From NCBI GenBank assembly GCA_019634895.1, contig JAHCAM010000001.1:177851-241850 (forward strand): a stretch of 64,000 bases of DNA, in the 5' to 3' direction. The position numbers were made by a program, and so were the translations under genes. The DNA is from Steroidobacteraceae bacterium (GTDB taxonomy: Bacteria; Pseudomonadota; Gammaproteobacteria; Steroidobacterales; Steroidobacteraceae). Below, piece after piece: positions 23,985-32,963 of this stretch; position 1 is the stretch's first letter; every line of letters starts with the position of its first letter. The notes below the pieces were generated by a model that did not search any database, was not told the origin of the DNA, and saw only the letters and a program-made list of their open reading frames with translations.

Positions 23985-25888
23985 GCGCGCCGCCGCGCGG
24001 TGGCGGGCGCGGCCTTCGGCCGCCGCGCGCGCGCGGAGAACCGCGGCGCGGCCGGCGCCTCGAGGCCGGTCTCGGCCTTGCAGCGCGACTTGAGTTCCGC
24101 GATGTCCTGGAACCCGCGGTCGAAGAGCGCAGGCGACCCGCGCTTCGCGGCCATCTCGGCGCGCAACGCCCTGGTCGCTGCCGCGTCCACGCGGCTGCCC
24201 TTGAGCACCACGCCGTAGCGGCGCGCGCCCTCGGCGCTGACGAGCCCGGCCTCGACGTCGAACAGCACCTTCTCGGGCTCGCGCTCCAGCGGATCGCCGC
24301 AGCCGCCGCCGCCCCAGGTCTCGTACAGCAGGAGGTCATCCGGCTCGACCTTGATGCGGTCCACCTTCGACGGCAGCAGCTGCTCGCTGCCGTCGGCGCG
24401 CTGCAGCAGCTTGCGGCTGCGCGAACCCGGCAGGCCGCCGTTCACGCCCCAGGGGTAGGTGAGCCAGCGATCGTCGTGGATCGAGATCTCGCCGGGCTCG
24501 AGGATGCGGTAGCCGATGCGGATGCCATTGCCGCCGCGGAACTTCCCGGGCCCGCCGGAATCGGTGATCGTCTCGTAGGTGTCGATGCGCAGCGGAAAGT
24601 AGCTCTCGAGGAACTCGTTCGGCACGTTGGTGAACGACGGCCACAGCGAATGCCCGTCCGGCCCGTCGCCGAAGGGCTTGCCGGGGATGCCGCCGAAGCC
24701 GATCTGGTAGAGCTGGTACCACTCGCCGTCCCTGTCGTAGCCCGAGTACATGAAGTGCGGGCTGTCGGAGAAACCGGCCGCGCACATGAACGCCGGATTG
24801 CCCTGGCCGAGCAGCCCGCCCAGCACGTCGAAGATGCGCCCGAGCGCGTGCGTGCGGCAGGACAGCGCGGCGGGCTTCAGCGGCTTCAGCAGCGAGCCCT
24901 CGGGAATGCGCACCTCCATCAGCTCGTAGAAGCCGTCGTTGAACAGGATCTGCGGGTCGAACACCATGATCATGTACACGCCCGCGAACATCTTGAACAT
25001 CTCCTCGTTGAGCAGGAAGTTGATCGAGGAGACCGACTGCGGGTCGGTGCCGGCGAAGTCGAAGATGCACCTGTCCCCCTCGCGCCACATCGTGCAGGCG
25101 ATCTTGTAGGGACCCATGTTCATGCCGTCGTCGCAGACGTAATCCTCGAAGTGCTGCTTCGTCTCGGGGACCGTGCGGCGGATCAGCTCGCGCATCGCCC
25201 GCTTGTTGCGCTCGAGCATGGCGTCCATCGCCGAGTAGAACACGTCGTCGCCGAAGCGGCGGCTGATCTCGATGCAGCGCAGCGCCGCGGTGCGCAGCGC
25301 CGCGACGATGGCGTGGAAGTCCGAGTAGTTCCAGGTCGGCAGCCGGCAGTTGTGCAGGATGATCTTCAGCACGTCGTCCTGCAGCTTCCCGCCGCGGATG
25401 ATCTTGACCGGCGGCACCGCGACGCCCTCCTCGTAGAAGGTGCGCGCGTCGGTCGGCAGCGAGCCCGGCACCTTGCCGCCGACGTCGGTCATGTGACCGA
25501 ACATCGCGGCCCAGGCGATCACGCGGCCGTCCTTGTACACCGGCATCAGCAGCAGCCAGTCGTTGATGTGGCTGATGGCGCCGTTGCAGGAGTAGGGGTC
25601 GTTGGTCAGGAACACGTCGCCTTCCTCGACCGTGCCGTCGTAGCCCTGCAGGAAGCCGTGGATGAAGGAGCCGAACTGGCCCACGACCATCTTGCCTTCG
25701 AGGTTGGCGATCAGCGGGAACTCGTCGTGCTGCTCGCGGATGCCGGGCGACATCGCGGTGCGGAACAGCACCGTGTCCATCTCGAAGCGCGCATTGCGCA
25801 GCGCGCTCTCGATGATGTCGATCGTGACCGTGTCCACCTTCACCTTGCGGAAGGGCCTGCGGTTCCTCTGGATGATCTTCGCCGTCAT
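23981..25888 (-). CDS. Hydantoinase B / oxoprolinase family subunit
   Basis: A 635-residue protein. The start at ATG 25886-25888 follows AGGAGAG and overlaps the HyuA stop by 4 nt. Family motifs include TVTIDIIESALRNARFEMDT, SPGIREQHDEFPLIANLEGK, LTNDPYSCNGAISHINDW and GSLPTDARTFYEEG. It is the catalytic-type partner of HyuA in ATP-dependent hydantoinases, 5-oxoprolinases and acetone or acetophenone carboxylases. The C-terminal 60 residues are Arg/Ala-rich and unusual. The HyuAB pair plus the downstream amidohydrolase points to ring opening of a hydantoin-like or lactam compound (inference). Confidence 0.92.
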   Translation of the reverse strand: MTAKIIQRNRRPFRKVKVDTVTIDIIESALRNARFEMDTVLFRTAMSPGIREQHDEFPLIANLEGKMVVGQFGSFIHGFLQGYDGTVEEGDVFLTNDPYSCNGAISHINDWLLLMPVYKDGRVIAWAAMFGHMTDVGGKVPGSLPTDARTFYEEGVAVPPVKIIRGGKLQDDVLKIILHNCRLPTWNYSDFHAIVAALRTAALRCIEISRRFGDDVFYSAMDAMLERNKRAMRELIRRTVPETKQHFEDYVCDDGMNMGPYKIACTMWREGDRCIFDFAGTDPQSVSSINFLLNEEMFKMFAGVYMIMVFDPQILFNDGFYELMEVRIPEGSLLKPLKPAALSCRTHALGRIFDVLGGLLGQGNPAFMCAAGFSDSPHFMYSGYDRDGEWYQLYQIGFGGIPGKPFGDGPDGHSLWPSFTNVPNEFLESYFPLRIDTYETITDSGGPGKFRGGNGIRIGYRILEPGEISIHDDRWLTYPWGVNGGLPGSRSRKLLQRADGSEQLLPSKVDRIKVEPDDLLLYETWGGGGCGDPLEREPEKVLFDVEAGLVSAEGARRYGVVLKGSRVDAAATRALRAEMAAKRGSPALFDRGFQDIAELKSRCKAETGLEAPAAPRFSARARRPKAAPATARRRA

Positions 25889-27966
25889 CGCGCTCTCCTG
25901 GCGAGGCCCTTGTGCCGGTCCGGGTAGATGAGGATGTTGCCGAGCCTGTCCACCAGGCCGGTGTGCTTCGGCAGCACCACCGTGGTGGAGTCCATCTCGA
26001 TCACGATCGCGGGACCCTGGATGCGGTTGCCGGCCCTGAGCTTCGCGCGGTCGTACACGGTTGCCTGCCGGCGCTTGTGGTCGATATGGACGACCTGCCT
26101 GCCGATCGCCGCCGCCTTCGGGTCGCGCGAGCCCTTCGCGATGGCCGGGCGCTTGACCCTGATGCCGCGGCCCTGCACGACCGCGCGCAGCGCCACGAAC
26201 TCGTGCTCCAGCGGCAGCGCGAAGGTGAACAGCCGCTGGTGCTCGGCGTCGAACGGCTCCGAGATCGCCTTGAGCCCGCGCTTCTTCAGGTCCTTCAGGT
26301 CCACGTCCACGGTGAGGCGCAGGCCCTGGCCGTGGTAGCGCACGTCCACCTGGAAGCTGCGCCTCATCTCGGCGGCGGGCACCTGCTCGCGTTCGAGCGC
26401 CGCCGCCGCCGTCGCCGACAGCTGCTCGAGGACCTTCGCGATCTCGGCCGCGCTGGTCTCGGAGAACCTGCGGATCACGGTGCGCGCGGCCTCGTCGCGC
26501 AGCGCCGTGGTCGCGTCGCCGAGCGCGCACAGCACGCCCGGCCCCGGCGGGATGATCGCGGGCCAGGCGCCGAGCAGGCGCGACAGTGCGTTCGCGTGCA
26601 GCGGGCCCGCGCCGCCGAAGGCGATCAGCGCGTAGTCGCGCGGGTCGTGGCCCTGCTCGACGGACACCAGCCGCAGCGCCCCCACCATGTTCTCGTTGAC
26701 GATGTCGTAGATGCCCTGCGCCGCGTCCTCCAGCGACTTGCCGAGCGCGCCGGCGACCTTGCCGACGGCCGCCGCCGCGAGGTCGCGCTTCAGCTCGAGG
26801 TCGCCGCCGAGGCGCTGCATCGGCGGCAGGTAGCCGAGCACCACGTTCGCGTCGGTCACGGTCGGCTCGGCGCCGCCGCGGCCGTACGCCGCGGGCCCCG
26901 GATCCGCGCCGGCGGACTGCGGCCCGACCCGCAGCGCCTTCGTCAGCTCCGGCACGTGCGCGATCGAGCCGCCGCCCGCGCCGATCGAGCGGATGTCCAC
27001 CGACGAGGCGCGCACGGTGACGTCGCCGACCGTGGTCTCGCGCCTCAGGCGTGGCACGCCGTTCATGATCAGCGCGACGTCGGTGGAGGTGCCGCCGACG
27101 TCCACGGTCAGCAGGTTCGGGAATCCCGCCTGCAGCGCGACCCACAGCGCGCCGGTGACGCCGCCGGCGGGGCCCGACATCAGCAGGTTGACGGGATACT
27201 CCTCGGCGCTCGCCGCGGAGGCGAGGCCGCCGTCGGAGCGCAGGATGTGCAGCTGGACGCGGCCGGCGCGCGAGCCGAGCTTGTTGCGGAGATTGTGCAC
27301 GTAGCGCTGCACCACCGGGCGCACGTAGGAGTTGGCGACGGTCGTGACCGTGCGCTCGTACTCCTGCATCTCCGGCACCACCTCGGAGGAGAGCGACACC
27401 GGCACGCCGGGCAGCACCGCGGAGGCGATCTCGCGGATGCGCTTCTCGTGCGCGTCGTTCGCGAAGGCGTTGATCAGCGAGACGGTGAGCGCCTCGATCT
27501 TTGCGCCGCGCAGCTTCGCCAGCGCCTCGCGCAGCGGGGCCTCCTCCAGCGCGCGCACCACCTTGCCGCGCGCGTCCACGCGCTCGTCCGCCTCGATGGT
27601 GAGCGCGAGCGGCGCCATCGGCAGCGACTTGTTGTAGATCACCCAGCCGCCGAGGCCGCCGGGCACGAAGGAACGCGCGATCTGCAGCACCTGGCGGTAT
27701 CCCTTCGTCGTGACCAGGCCGACCTTCGCGCCCGAGCTGGTGAGCACGGTGTTGGTCGCGACGGTGGTGCCGTGCATCACGTGGTCGATCGCGGACGGGC
27801 TGATGCCCGCCAGCCTGCAGACGCGGTCGAGCCCGTGCAGCACGCCGACCGACTGGTCCTTCGGCGTGCTCGGCACCTTGGCGCTCCAGGTGCGGCCGCT
27901 CTTCTCGTCCACCAGCAGCAGGTCGGTGAACGTGCCGCCGACGTCGATGCCGAGTCTGTAGCTCAC
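25885..27966 (-). CDS. Hydantoinase A / oxoprolinase family subunit
   Basis: A 693-residue ATP-binding subunit. The N-terminus YRLGIDVGGTFTDLLLVDE is the phosphate-1 loop of the ASKHA fold. HGTTVATNTVLTSSGAKVGL and TVDVGGTSTDVALIMNG follow, and FGGAGPLHANALSRLLG near residue 480 is a family hallmark. The start is a GTG at 27966 overlapping the stop of the lyase gene by 4 nt. With HyuB it should form an ATP-dependent hydrolase or carboxylase. The whole string of 4-nt overlaps (lyase, HyuA, HyuB, GntR) indicates one transcript. Confidence 0.92.
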   Translation of the reverse strand: MSYRLGIDVGGTFTDLLLVDEKSGRTWSAKVPSTPKDQSVGVLHGLDRVCRLAGISPSAIDHVMHGTTVATNTVLTSSGAKVGLVTTKGYRQVLQIARSFVPGGLGGWVIYNKSLPMAPLALTIEADERVDARGKVVRALEEAPLREALAKLRGAKIEALTVSLINAFANDAHEKRIREIASAVLPGVPVSLSSEVVPEMQEYERTVTTVANSYVRPVVQRYVHNLRNKLGSRAGRVQLHILRSDGGLASAASAEEYPVNLLMSGPAGGVTGALWVALQAGFPNLLTVDVGGTSTDVALIMNGVPRLRRETTVGDVTVRASSVDIRSIGAGGGSIAHVPELTKALRVGPQSAGADPGPAAYGRGGAEPTVTDANVVLGYLPPMQRLGGDLELKRDLAAAAVGKVAGALGKSLEDAAQGIYDIVNENMVGALRLVSVEQGHDPRDYALIAFGGAGPLHANALSRLLGAWPAIIPPGPGVLCALGDATTALRDEAARTVIRRFSETSAAEIAKVLEQLSATAAAALEREQVPAAEMRRSFQVDVRYHGQGLRLTVDVDLKDLKKRGLKAISEPFDAEHQRLFTFALPLEHEFVALRAVVQGRGIRVKRPAIAKGSRDPKAAAIGRQVVHIDHKRRQATVYDRAKLRAGNRIQGPAIVIEMDSTTVVLPKHTGLVDRLGNILIYPDRHKGLARRAR

Positions 27967-28883
27967 GTCGTCTCCTTCGCCGCCGGGAAGGTCCCGGCCT
28001 TGGTCAAGAGTCCCGGCACCTTGCGGCCTGACCGTTGCTCGAGCCAGTGCGCCGTCCCGATCGTGCGCGCGAGATCCATGCCGGTCGCCACGCCCATGCG
28101 CGAGAGCATGTAGAGAAGGTCCTCGGTCGGGATGTTGCCGGTTGCCGCCGGCGCGAACGGGCAGCCGCCGATGCCGCCGACGCTGGCGTCGAGCGTCTCC
28201 ACGCCGGCCTCGACCGCGGCATACGCGTTCGCGAGGCCGGTGTTGCGCGTGTTGTGGAAGTGGCAGCGCAGCTTCATGCCGGGCAGCGCCTCGCGCAGCC
28301 GCCCGACGAGATCGGTGACCTGCGCCGGCACGCCGGCGCCGATGGAATCCGCGATCGCGATCTCGACCGGGTCGCCCGCGGCGCACTCGCGCGCGATCGC
28401 GACGACCTTTTCCGCTGCAACTTCGCCTTCGTAGGGACAGCCGAAGGACGCGGAAATCGTGACCTGCGCGCGGATGCCCGCGGCCTTCGCCGCACTCGCC
28501 ATCTCGAGCCAGGCGGCGATGGACTGCGCGGTGGTCGCGCCCTGGTTGCGCAGGTTGAAGGTGTCGCTGGCGACCACCACCATGCCGATCTCGTCGCAGC
28601 CGGCGGCGAGCGCGCGGTCGAAGCCGCGGCGGTTTAATACGAGGCCGATGTAGCGCACGCCCTGGTGGCGGGGCAGGGAGCGCACCAGCTCGTCGGCGTC
28701 CGCCATCTGCGGCACGCGCTTCGGGTTCACGAAGCTCGCGACCTCGATGCGTCTCGCGCCGGCGCCGACGATGCGCTCGATGAACTCGCGCTTCACGGCC
28801 AGCGGCAGCACGCCGGGCTCGTTCTGCAGCCCGTCGCGTGGTCCGACCTCGACGATTTCGACCTGGCGTGGTGGCCTGATCAC
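27963..28883 (-). CDS. HMG-CoA-lyase-like aldolase
   Basis: A 306-residue TIM-barrel enzyme of the HMGL family. EIVEVGPRDGLQNEPGVLPL holds the catalytic arginine and aspartate, IEVASFVNPKRVPQMAD follows, and RCHFHNTRNTGLANAYAAVE holds the metal-binding HxH. GGIGGCPFAPAATGNIPTED contains the active-site cysteine loop of HMG-CoA lyase. It cleaves 3-hydroxy-3-methylglutaryl-CoA or a similar acyl-CoA such as citramalyl-CoA. The first codon is GTG at 28883. It is the first gene of the minus-strand operon, and its promoter carries an operator-like site 7 nt upstream. Confidence 0.9.
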   Translation of the reverse strand: MIRPPRQVEIVEVGPRDGLQNEPGVLPLAVKREFIERIVGAGARRIEVASFVNPKRVPQMADADELVRSLPRHQGVRYIGLVLNRRGFDRALAAGCDEIGMVVVASDTFNLRNQGATTAQSIAAWLEMASAAKAAGIRAQVTISASFGCPYEGEVAAEKVVAIARECAAGDPVEIAIADSIGAGVPAQVTDLVGRLREALPGMKLRCHFHNTRNTGLANAYAAVEAGVETLDASVGGIGGCPFAPAATGNIPTEDLLYMLSRMGVATGMDLARTIGTAHWLEQRSGRKVPGLLTKAGTFPAAKETT

Positions 28884-28890
28884 GGTGAAA

Positions 28891-28900
28891 TTGTATACAC
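28891..28900. promoter_or_regulatory. GntR-type operator, TTGTATACAC
   Basis: A near-palindrome, one base off TTGTATACAA, lies 7 nt upstream of the GTG of the lyase gene, so bound repressor would block the start of the large operon. The same element recurs at 28955 and 32810. Confidence 0.6.
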
Positions 28901-28953
28901 TATCCTACGGCAATCCTAGGTTTGACGCGGCCGTTGACCGAAATCGGTCGCAG

Positions 28954-28967
28954 ATTGTATACAGAAT
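28954..28967. promoter_or_regulatory. GntR-type operator, TTGTATACAG
   Basis: ATTGTATACAGAAT lies 2 nt before the ATG of the divergent CoA-transferase (28970). With the site at 28891 it gives each arm of the divergent promoter its own operator, about 64 nt apart. Confidence 0.6.
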
Positions 28968-28969
28968 CC

Positions 28970-30178
28970 ATGACCAAGACCGTGTCCGAAGCCGGCGCGC
29001 TCAGCGGCCTGCGGGTGCTGGAACTCGGCACTTTGCTCGCCGGCCCCTTCTGCGGGCAACTGCTGGGCGACATGGGCGCCGAGGTCATCAAGATCGAGCC
29101 GCCCGGGCAGGGCGACCCGATGCGCGTCTGGGGCCGGCAGGCCGCGGGCGACCCTTCGCTGTGGTGGCCGGTGATCGCGCGCAACAAGAAAGCCATCACG
29201 CTCGACCTGCGCCTGCCGCCGGGACAGGATCTCCTGAAGGCGCTGGTCGCGAAGTCCGATTTCCTGCTCGAGAACTTCCGTCCCGGCACGCTCGAGAAAT
29301 GGGGCCTCGGCTGGGACCAGCTCGCCGCGGTCAACCCGCGCCTGATCATGATCCGCGTCTCCGGCTACGGGCAGACCGGGCCCTACGCGCACCGTGCGGG
29401 CTTCGGCGCGATCGGCGAGGCGATGGGCGGGCTGCGCTACGTGGTCGGCGATCCCTCGACGCCGCCGTCGCGCATGGGCATCTCGATCGGCGACTCGCTG
29501 GCCGCGACCTTCGCCTGCGTCGGCGCGCTTGCGGCGCTGCACCATCGCGAACGAACGGGGCAGGGGCAGGTCGTGGATTCCGCGATCTACGAGGCGGTGC
29601 TGGCGATGATGGAATCGCTGGTCACCGAGTACGACAAGACCGGCTACGTGCGCGAGCGCACCGGCGCGATCCTGCCGAACGTCGCGCCGTCCAACGTCTA
29701 CCCGACCGGCGACGGGCTGGTGCTGATCGCAGCCAACCAGGACACCGTGTTCCGCCGGCTCTGCGAGGCGATGCAGCAGCCCGGGCTGGCGCAGGACGCG
29801 CGTTACCTGACCCACCAGGCCCGCGGCGCGCGCCAGCAGGAGCTCGACGCGCTGATCGCGCGCTGGACCGCGCCGCAGACGACGCGGCAGGTGCTGGCGC
29901 TGATGGATGCGCACGGCGTGCCGGCGGGGCAGATCTACCGCGCGCCGGAGATGCTCGAGGATCCGCATTTCGCGGCGCGCGAGGCGATCGTGAAGGTCGC
30001 GCATCCGCAGTTCGGCGAGTTGCGCATGCAGAACGTGGTGCCGAAGCTCTCGGCCACGCCCGGGGCCGTGCGCGCGCCATCGCCGGCGCTCGGCGAGCAC
30101 AACGACGCAATCTACCTCGGCCTGCTCGGCCTGGAGCGCGCCCGTTACGACGCGCTCAAGGCCGCCCGGGTCATCTGA
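28970..30178 (+). CDS. Class III CoA-transferase (CaiB/BaiF family), second copy
   Basis: A 402-residue protein. LSGLRVLELGTLLAGPFCGQ, RNKKAITLDLRLPPGQDLLK and LLENFRPGTLEKWGLGWDQL are family signatures; GYGQTGPYAHRAGFGAIGEA and AMGGLRYVVG follow. The ATG at 28970 is preferred over an upstream ATG at 28922 because the latter lies within the divergent promoter. It is distinct from the copy at 21080-22303, so two acyl groups or two steps may be served. The stop overlaps the convergent TonB receptor gene by 8 nt. Confidence 0.9.
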   Translation: MTKTVSEAGALSGLRVLELGTLLAGPFCGQLLGDMGAEVIKIEPPGQGDPMRVWGRQAAGDPSLWWPVIARNKKAITLDLRLPPGQDLLKALVAKSDFLLENFRPGTLEKWGLGWDQLAAVNPRLIMIRVSGYGQTGPYAHRAGFGAIGEAMGGLRYVVGDPSTPPSRMGISIGDSLAATFACVGALAALHHRERTGQGQVVDSAIYEAVLAMMESLVTEYDKTGYVRERTGAILPNVAPSNVYPTGDGLVLIAANQDTVFRRLCEAMQQPGLAQDARYLTHQARGARQQELDALIARWTAPQTTRQVLALMDAHGVPAGQIYRAPEMLEDPHFAAREAIVKVAHPQFGELRMQNVVPKLSATPGAVRAPSPALGEHNDAIYLGLLGLERARYDALKAARVI

Positions 30179-32771
30179 ACGAGTAGCTCACGTCCAGGCC
30201 GTAGCTGCGGCCGGGCGAATCGTGGATGAACGCGCCGCCGAACTCCGGCGCCACGATCACTTCCTGCAGGTATTCCTTGTCGGCGAGGTTGCGGCCCCAG
30301 GCGGTCGCGCTCCACTTCTCGCCGCGCAGCGTCAGGCGTGCGTTGAACACTTCGTAGGGATCGCGCTTCTGCTTGCTGTAGTCGCCCTGGCCGAAGCCGA
30401 ACGCGGTCGGCAGGTTCGGCACCATCTCGTCCTGCACCGGGTGGAACCAGGTCTCGCCGACGAAGGTGCCGTCGACGCGCAGCACGAGATCCATGCCCGA
30501 GGCGCCCATCGGCATGGTGAACTCCGCGCCCAGGTTGCCGGTGTACTCCGGCGAGTACGGCAGGTGGTTGCCGGCGGTGTACGGCCGCCCGTCGTAGCGG
30601 TCGATCTCGCCGTCGGTGTAGCCGATGCCTCCGAACACCGAGACGTTGTCGTTCGCGCGCCAGCGGAAGTCGAACTCGGCGCCCTGGATCGTGACCTCGT
30701 CGAGGTTGGTCACCGCGCGCAGCAGGCCGAAGGGGCCGGCGAAGAAGTTGAAGAACTGCATGTCGTCGACCTTGGTGTGGTAGATCGCGCCGTTGAGCGA
30801 CAGCGTGCGATCCAGCAGGTTCGACTTGAAGCCGATCTCCGCCGCTTTCGACACTTCCTTGCGGTAGTCGTCGCCGACCTCGGTGAGGTTGCGGGTCGAG
30901 GTCGGCGTGCAGGCCGGCAGTCCGAGCGGCAGGCTGAAGCCGAGCCCGGTGTCGAACAGCGTGCTCGGGCCGAGGCACAGTCCGCCGTAGAACACGTTGA
31001 CGGTGGCCTCGCTGCCGGAGGAGTTGAAGCCGCCGCTCCGGAAGCCGTAGCCGTAGGAGGCGTAGAACGCGACCTCCTCGTTCATCTTCCAGTTCAGCGA
31101 CAGTTTCGGCTGGAACTGGTCGTAGGTCTTCGAGCGGCTCGGGATGCCCGAGGTCGCGAACGCCGGGTTCACCGTGTACGCGGGATTGATGTACGGGGTC
31201 GGCCCGTAGATCGCCGCGAACAGCGGCGTCTGCGCGAACGCGTTGGCGCCGGTCGGCACGTTGTTGTCCACCTCGCGCTTCTCCGAGTCGAAGCGCAGCG
31301 CAAGCGCGATCTCGACGCCCTCGGCCATGTCGTAGGCGATCTGCCCGAAGCCCGCGTACACCGTGCTCTTGAAGGTGTCGTCGTACAGCAGGTCGGTGGG
31401 ATTCGGCCCGGAGGCCGGCACGAATCCCTGGGTCAGGAAGTTCTGCGTCAGCGAGGCGCCGGTCTGGTCGGCGCCCTGCGAGACGACCACGTGCCGCTCG
31501 ATGTCGGCGAAGTACACGCCCGCGACCCAGCGCATGCGCTGGTCGCCCGGCGAGGTCAGGCGCAGCTCGAGGCTCATGTCCTCCTGGTCGCGCTGCTGGT
31601 ACTGGTAGCCGCCGCAGGTGGTCGGGCCGTAGGGCGGCTGGAACGACGAGGCGTAGGGCGTGAAGCTGATGATCGTCCCCGGCGGGTTGCCGTAGTTGAA
31701 CGGCGGCGGCAGCGGCGTGTCCGCGAGGCGCGCCGCGAAGGACTCCGCGCACGAGGGCGTCAGCGCGTACAGGTAGAACGCGTCGCTGGCGCCGTCGGTG
31801 AGGAAGAAGTTGGTCTGGTCGTTCCAGGCCAGCACGCCGGTCAGCGTGCCGACGCCGACGTCCCAGTCGCCCTTGATCGAGAAGTTTTTGTTCTCCTGCT
31901 CGTTCTGCGGAATGATGTTGTTGGTATAGAAGAAGACGTGGTCGTTCGGGTCCTCGTCGAATGGCGGAGCGCCGAAGATCGCCGCCGCCTCGGCGAAGGA
32001 CACCGCGGCGTTGAAGTTGATCGCCCCGGACTCGACCTGCGAGTACTTGGCCTTCACGTCGAAGCTGCCGTTCATGGCCTCGAAGGTCAGGCGCCCGGTG
32101 ACCCCGGTCTCCTCGAAGTAGTCGATGCAGTCGTCGCAGTCGAGCAGCGTGTTGGTCCACTGGCCGTCGGTGCTGCGCGTGTAGGCCGAAAGGCTGCCGC
32201 GCGTGGTGTCGCCGAGCGGGCCGCTCAGGTAGAGGCTGCCCTTGTAGCTGTTGTCGCTGCCGTAGCCGGCGCCGACCTCGAATTCCGCCGTGTCGCCCGG
32301 CTTGCGGGTCGTGATGATCATCGCCCCGGCCAGCGCATTGCGCCCGTAGAGCGCGCCCTGCGGTCCCTTGAGCACCTCGATCTGGGTGACGTTGTTGAGT
32401 TCCTGGTTCAGCGCGTTCGGGTTGGTCTGCAGCACGCCGTCCACCACCAGCGCGAAATTCGTCTCGGCGTCGCGGCCGGTGTTGATGCCGCGGATCACCA
32501 CCTGCAGGTCGCCGGCCTCGGCGGTCTGCACCTGCGCCACGCCCGGCGTCAGCGCGATGAAATCCGTGGGCCGCTCGATGCCCGCCGACTGGATCTCGGT
32601 TTCGGTGAAGGCCTGCACGGTGACCGGCACGTCCTCGATCTTCTCGGCGCGCTGGCGGGCGGTGACCACGACCTCCGGAAGCTGGGAGGCCTGTGCGCCG
32701 GCATCGGCGGAGGCGAGAACGGCCGCGATGGCGGCGGCCAGGAGGGTCGGGCGATGCGTGAAGTTCTGCAT
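30171..32771 (-). CDS. TonB-dependent receptor
   Basis: An 866-residue outer-membrane receptor. The start at 32771 gives a signal peptide ending near AGAQA and follows GAGGAA. LPEVVVTARQRAEKIEDVPV is the TonB-box/plug entrance; the plug continues TPGVAQVQTAEAGDLQVVIR and LKGPQGALYGRNALAGAMII. The barrel ends GRSYGLDVSYSFR. It has no STN domain, so it is a transporter rather than a signalling receptor. A perfect TTGTATACAA palindrome 38 nt upstream of the start suggests control by the neighbouring GntR protein and uptake of the compound degraded by the cluster (inference). Confidence 0.92.
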   Translation of the reverse strand: MQNFTHRPTLLAAAIAAVLASADAGAQASQLPEVVVTARQRAEKIEDVPVTVQAFTETEIQSAGIERPTDFIALTPGVAQVQTAEAGDLQVVIRGINTGRDAETNFALVVDGVLQTNPNALNQELNNVTQIEVLKGPQGALYGRNALAGAMIITTRKPGDTAEFEVGAGYGSDNSYKGSLYLSGPLGDTTRGSLSAYTRSTDGQWTNTLLDCDDCIDYFEETGVTGRLTFEAMNGSFDVKAKYSQVESGAINFNAAVSFAEAAAIFGAPPFDEDPNDHVFFYTNNIIPQNEQENKNFSIKGDWDVGVGTLTGVLAWNDQTNFFLTDGASDAFYLYALTPSCAESFAARLADTPLPPPFNYGNPPGTIISFTPYASSFQPPYGPTTCGGYQYQQRDQEDMSLELRLTSPGDQRMRWVAGVYFADIERHVVVSQGADQTGASLTQNFLTQGFVPASGPNPTDLLYDDTFKSTVYAGFGQIAYDMAEGVEIALALRFDSEKREVDNNVPTGANAFAQTPLFAAIYGPTPYINPAYTVNPAFATSGIPSRSKTYDQFQPKLSLNWKMNEEVAFYASYGYGFRSGGFNSSGSEATVNVFYGGLCLGPSTLFDTGLGFSLPLGLPACTPTSTRNLTEVGDDYRKEVSKAAEIGFKSNLLDRTLSLNGAIYHTKVDDMQFFNFFAGPFGLLRAVTNLDEVTIQGAEFDFRWRANDNVSVFGGIGYTDGEIDRYDGRPYTAGNHLPYSPEYTGNLGAEFTMPMGASGMDLVLRVDGTFVGETWFHPVQDEMVPNLPTAFGFGQGDYSKQKRDPYEVFNARLTLRGEKWSATAWGRNLADKEYLQEVIVAPEFGGAFIHDSPGRSYGLDVSYSFR

Positions 32772-32809
32772 GGGTTCCTCGCAGGCGGTTGGGGCGGCAA
32801 ACCCTGTCG

Positions 32810-32819
32810 TTGTATACAA
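32810..32819. promoter_or_regulatory. Perfect GntR-type operator, TTGTATACAA
   Basis: A perfect 10-bp palindrome in the promoter of the TonB receptor. A weaker half-match (TGGTATACAG) lies at 32884-32893. It is the best of the three related sites in this region. Confidence 0.65.
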
Positions 32820-32903
32820 AACGGGCCGCTGGATCATACTCTTTGCTTTTAGCTGGCCGCAATACGAGGGTCCAGGCTTGTCTTGGTATACAGCGAGTGC
32901 GCC

Positions 32904-32955
32904 TTTAAAGGGGACGCGTCCCTTTATCCGGGATAATGGGACGCGTCCCCTTAAG
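32904..32955. repeat. Inverted GGACGCGTCC repeat pair (cores 32912-32921, 32939-32948)
   Basis: Two units facing each other, with arms ending CTTTA and TAATG rather than AATTA, lie between the TonB receptor promoter and leuC. The right unit ends 9 nt before the leuC ATG, so the hairpin may occlude translation initiation or cover the promoter. Confidence 0.88.
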
Positions 32956-32963
32956 CTGCGGTC

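Noticed and set aside
23981..27145. 1054-residue extension of HyuB into the HyuA gene
   Set aside because: HyuB begins at ATG 25888 with an AGGAGAG site and 4-nt overlap; the upstream part is an out-of-frame reading of hyuA.
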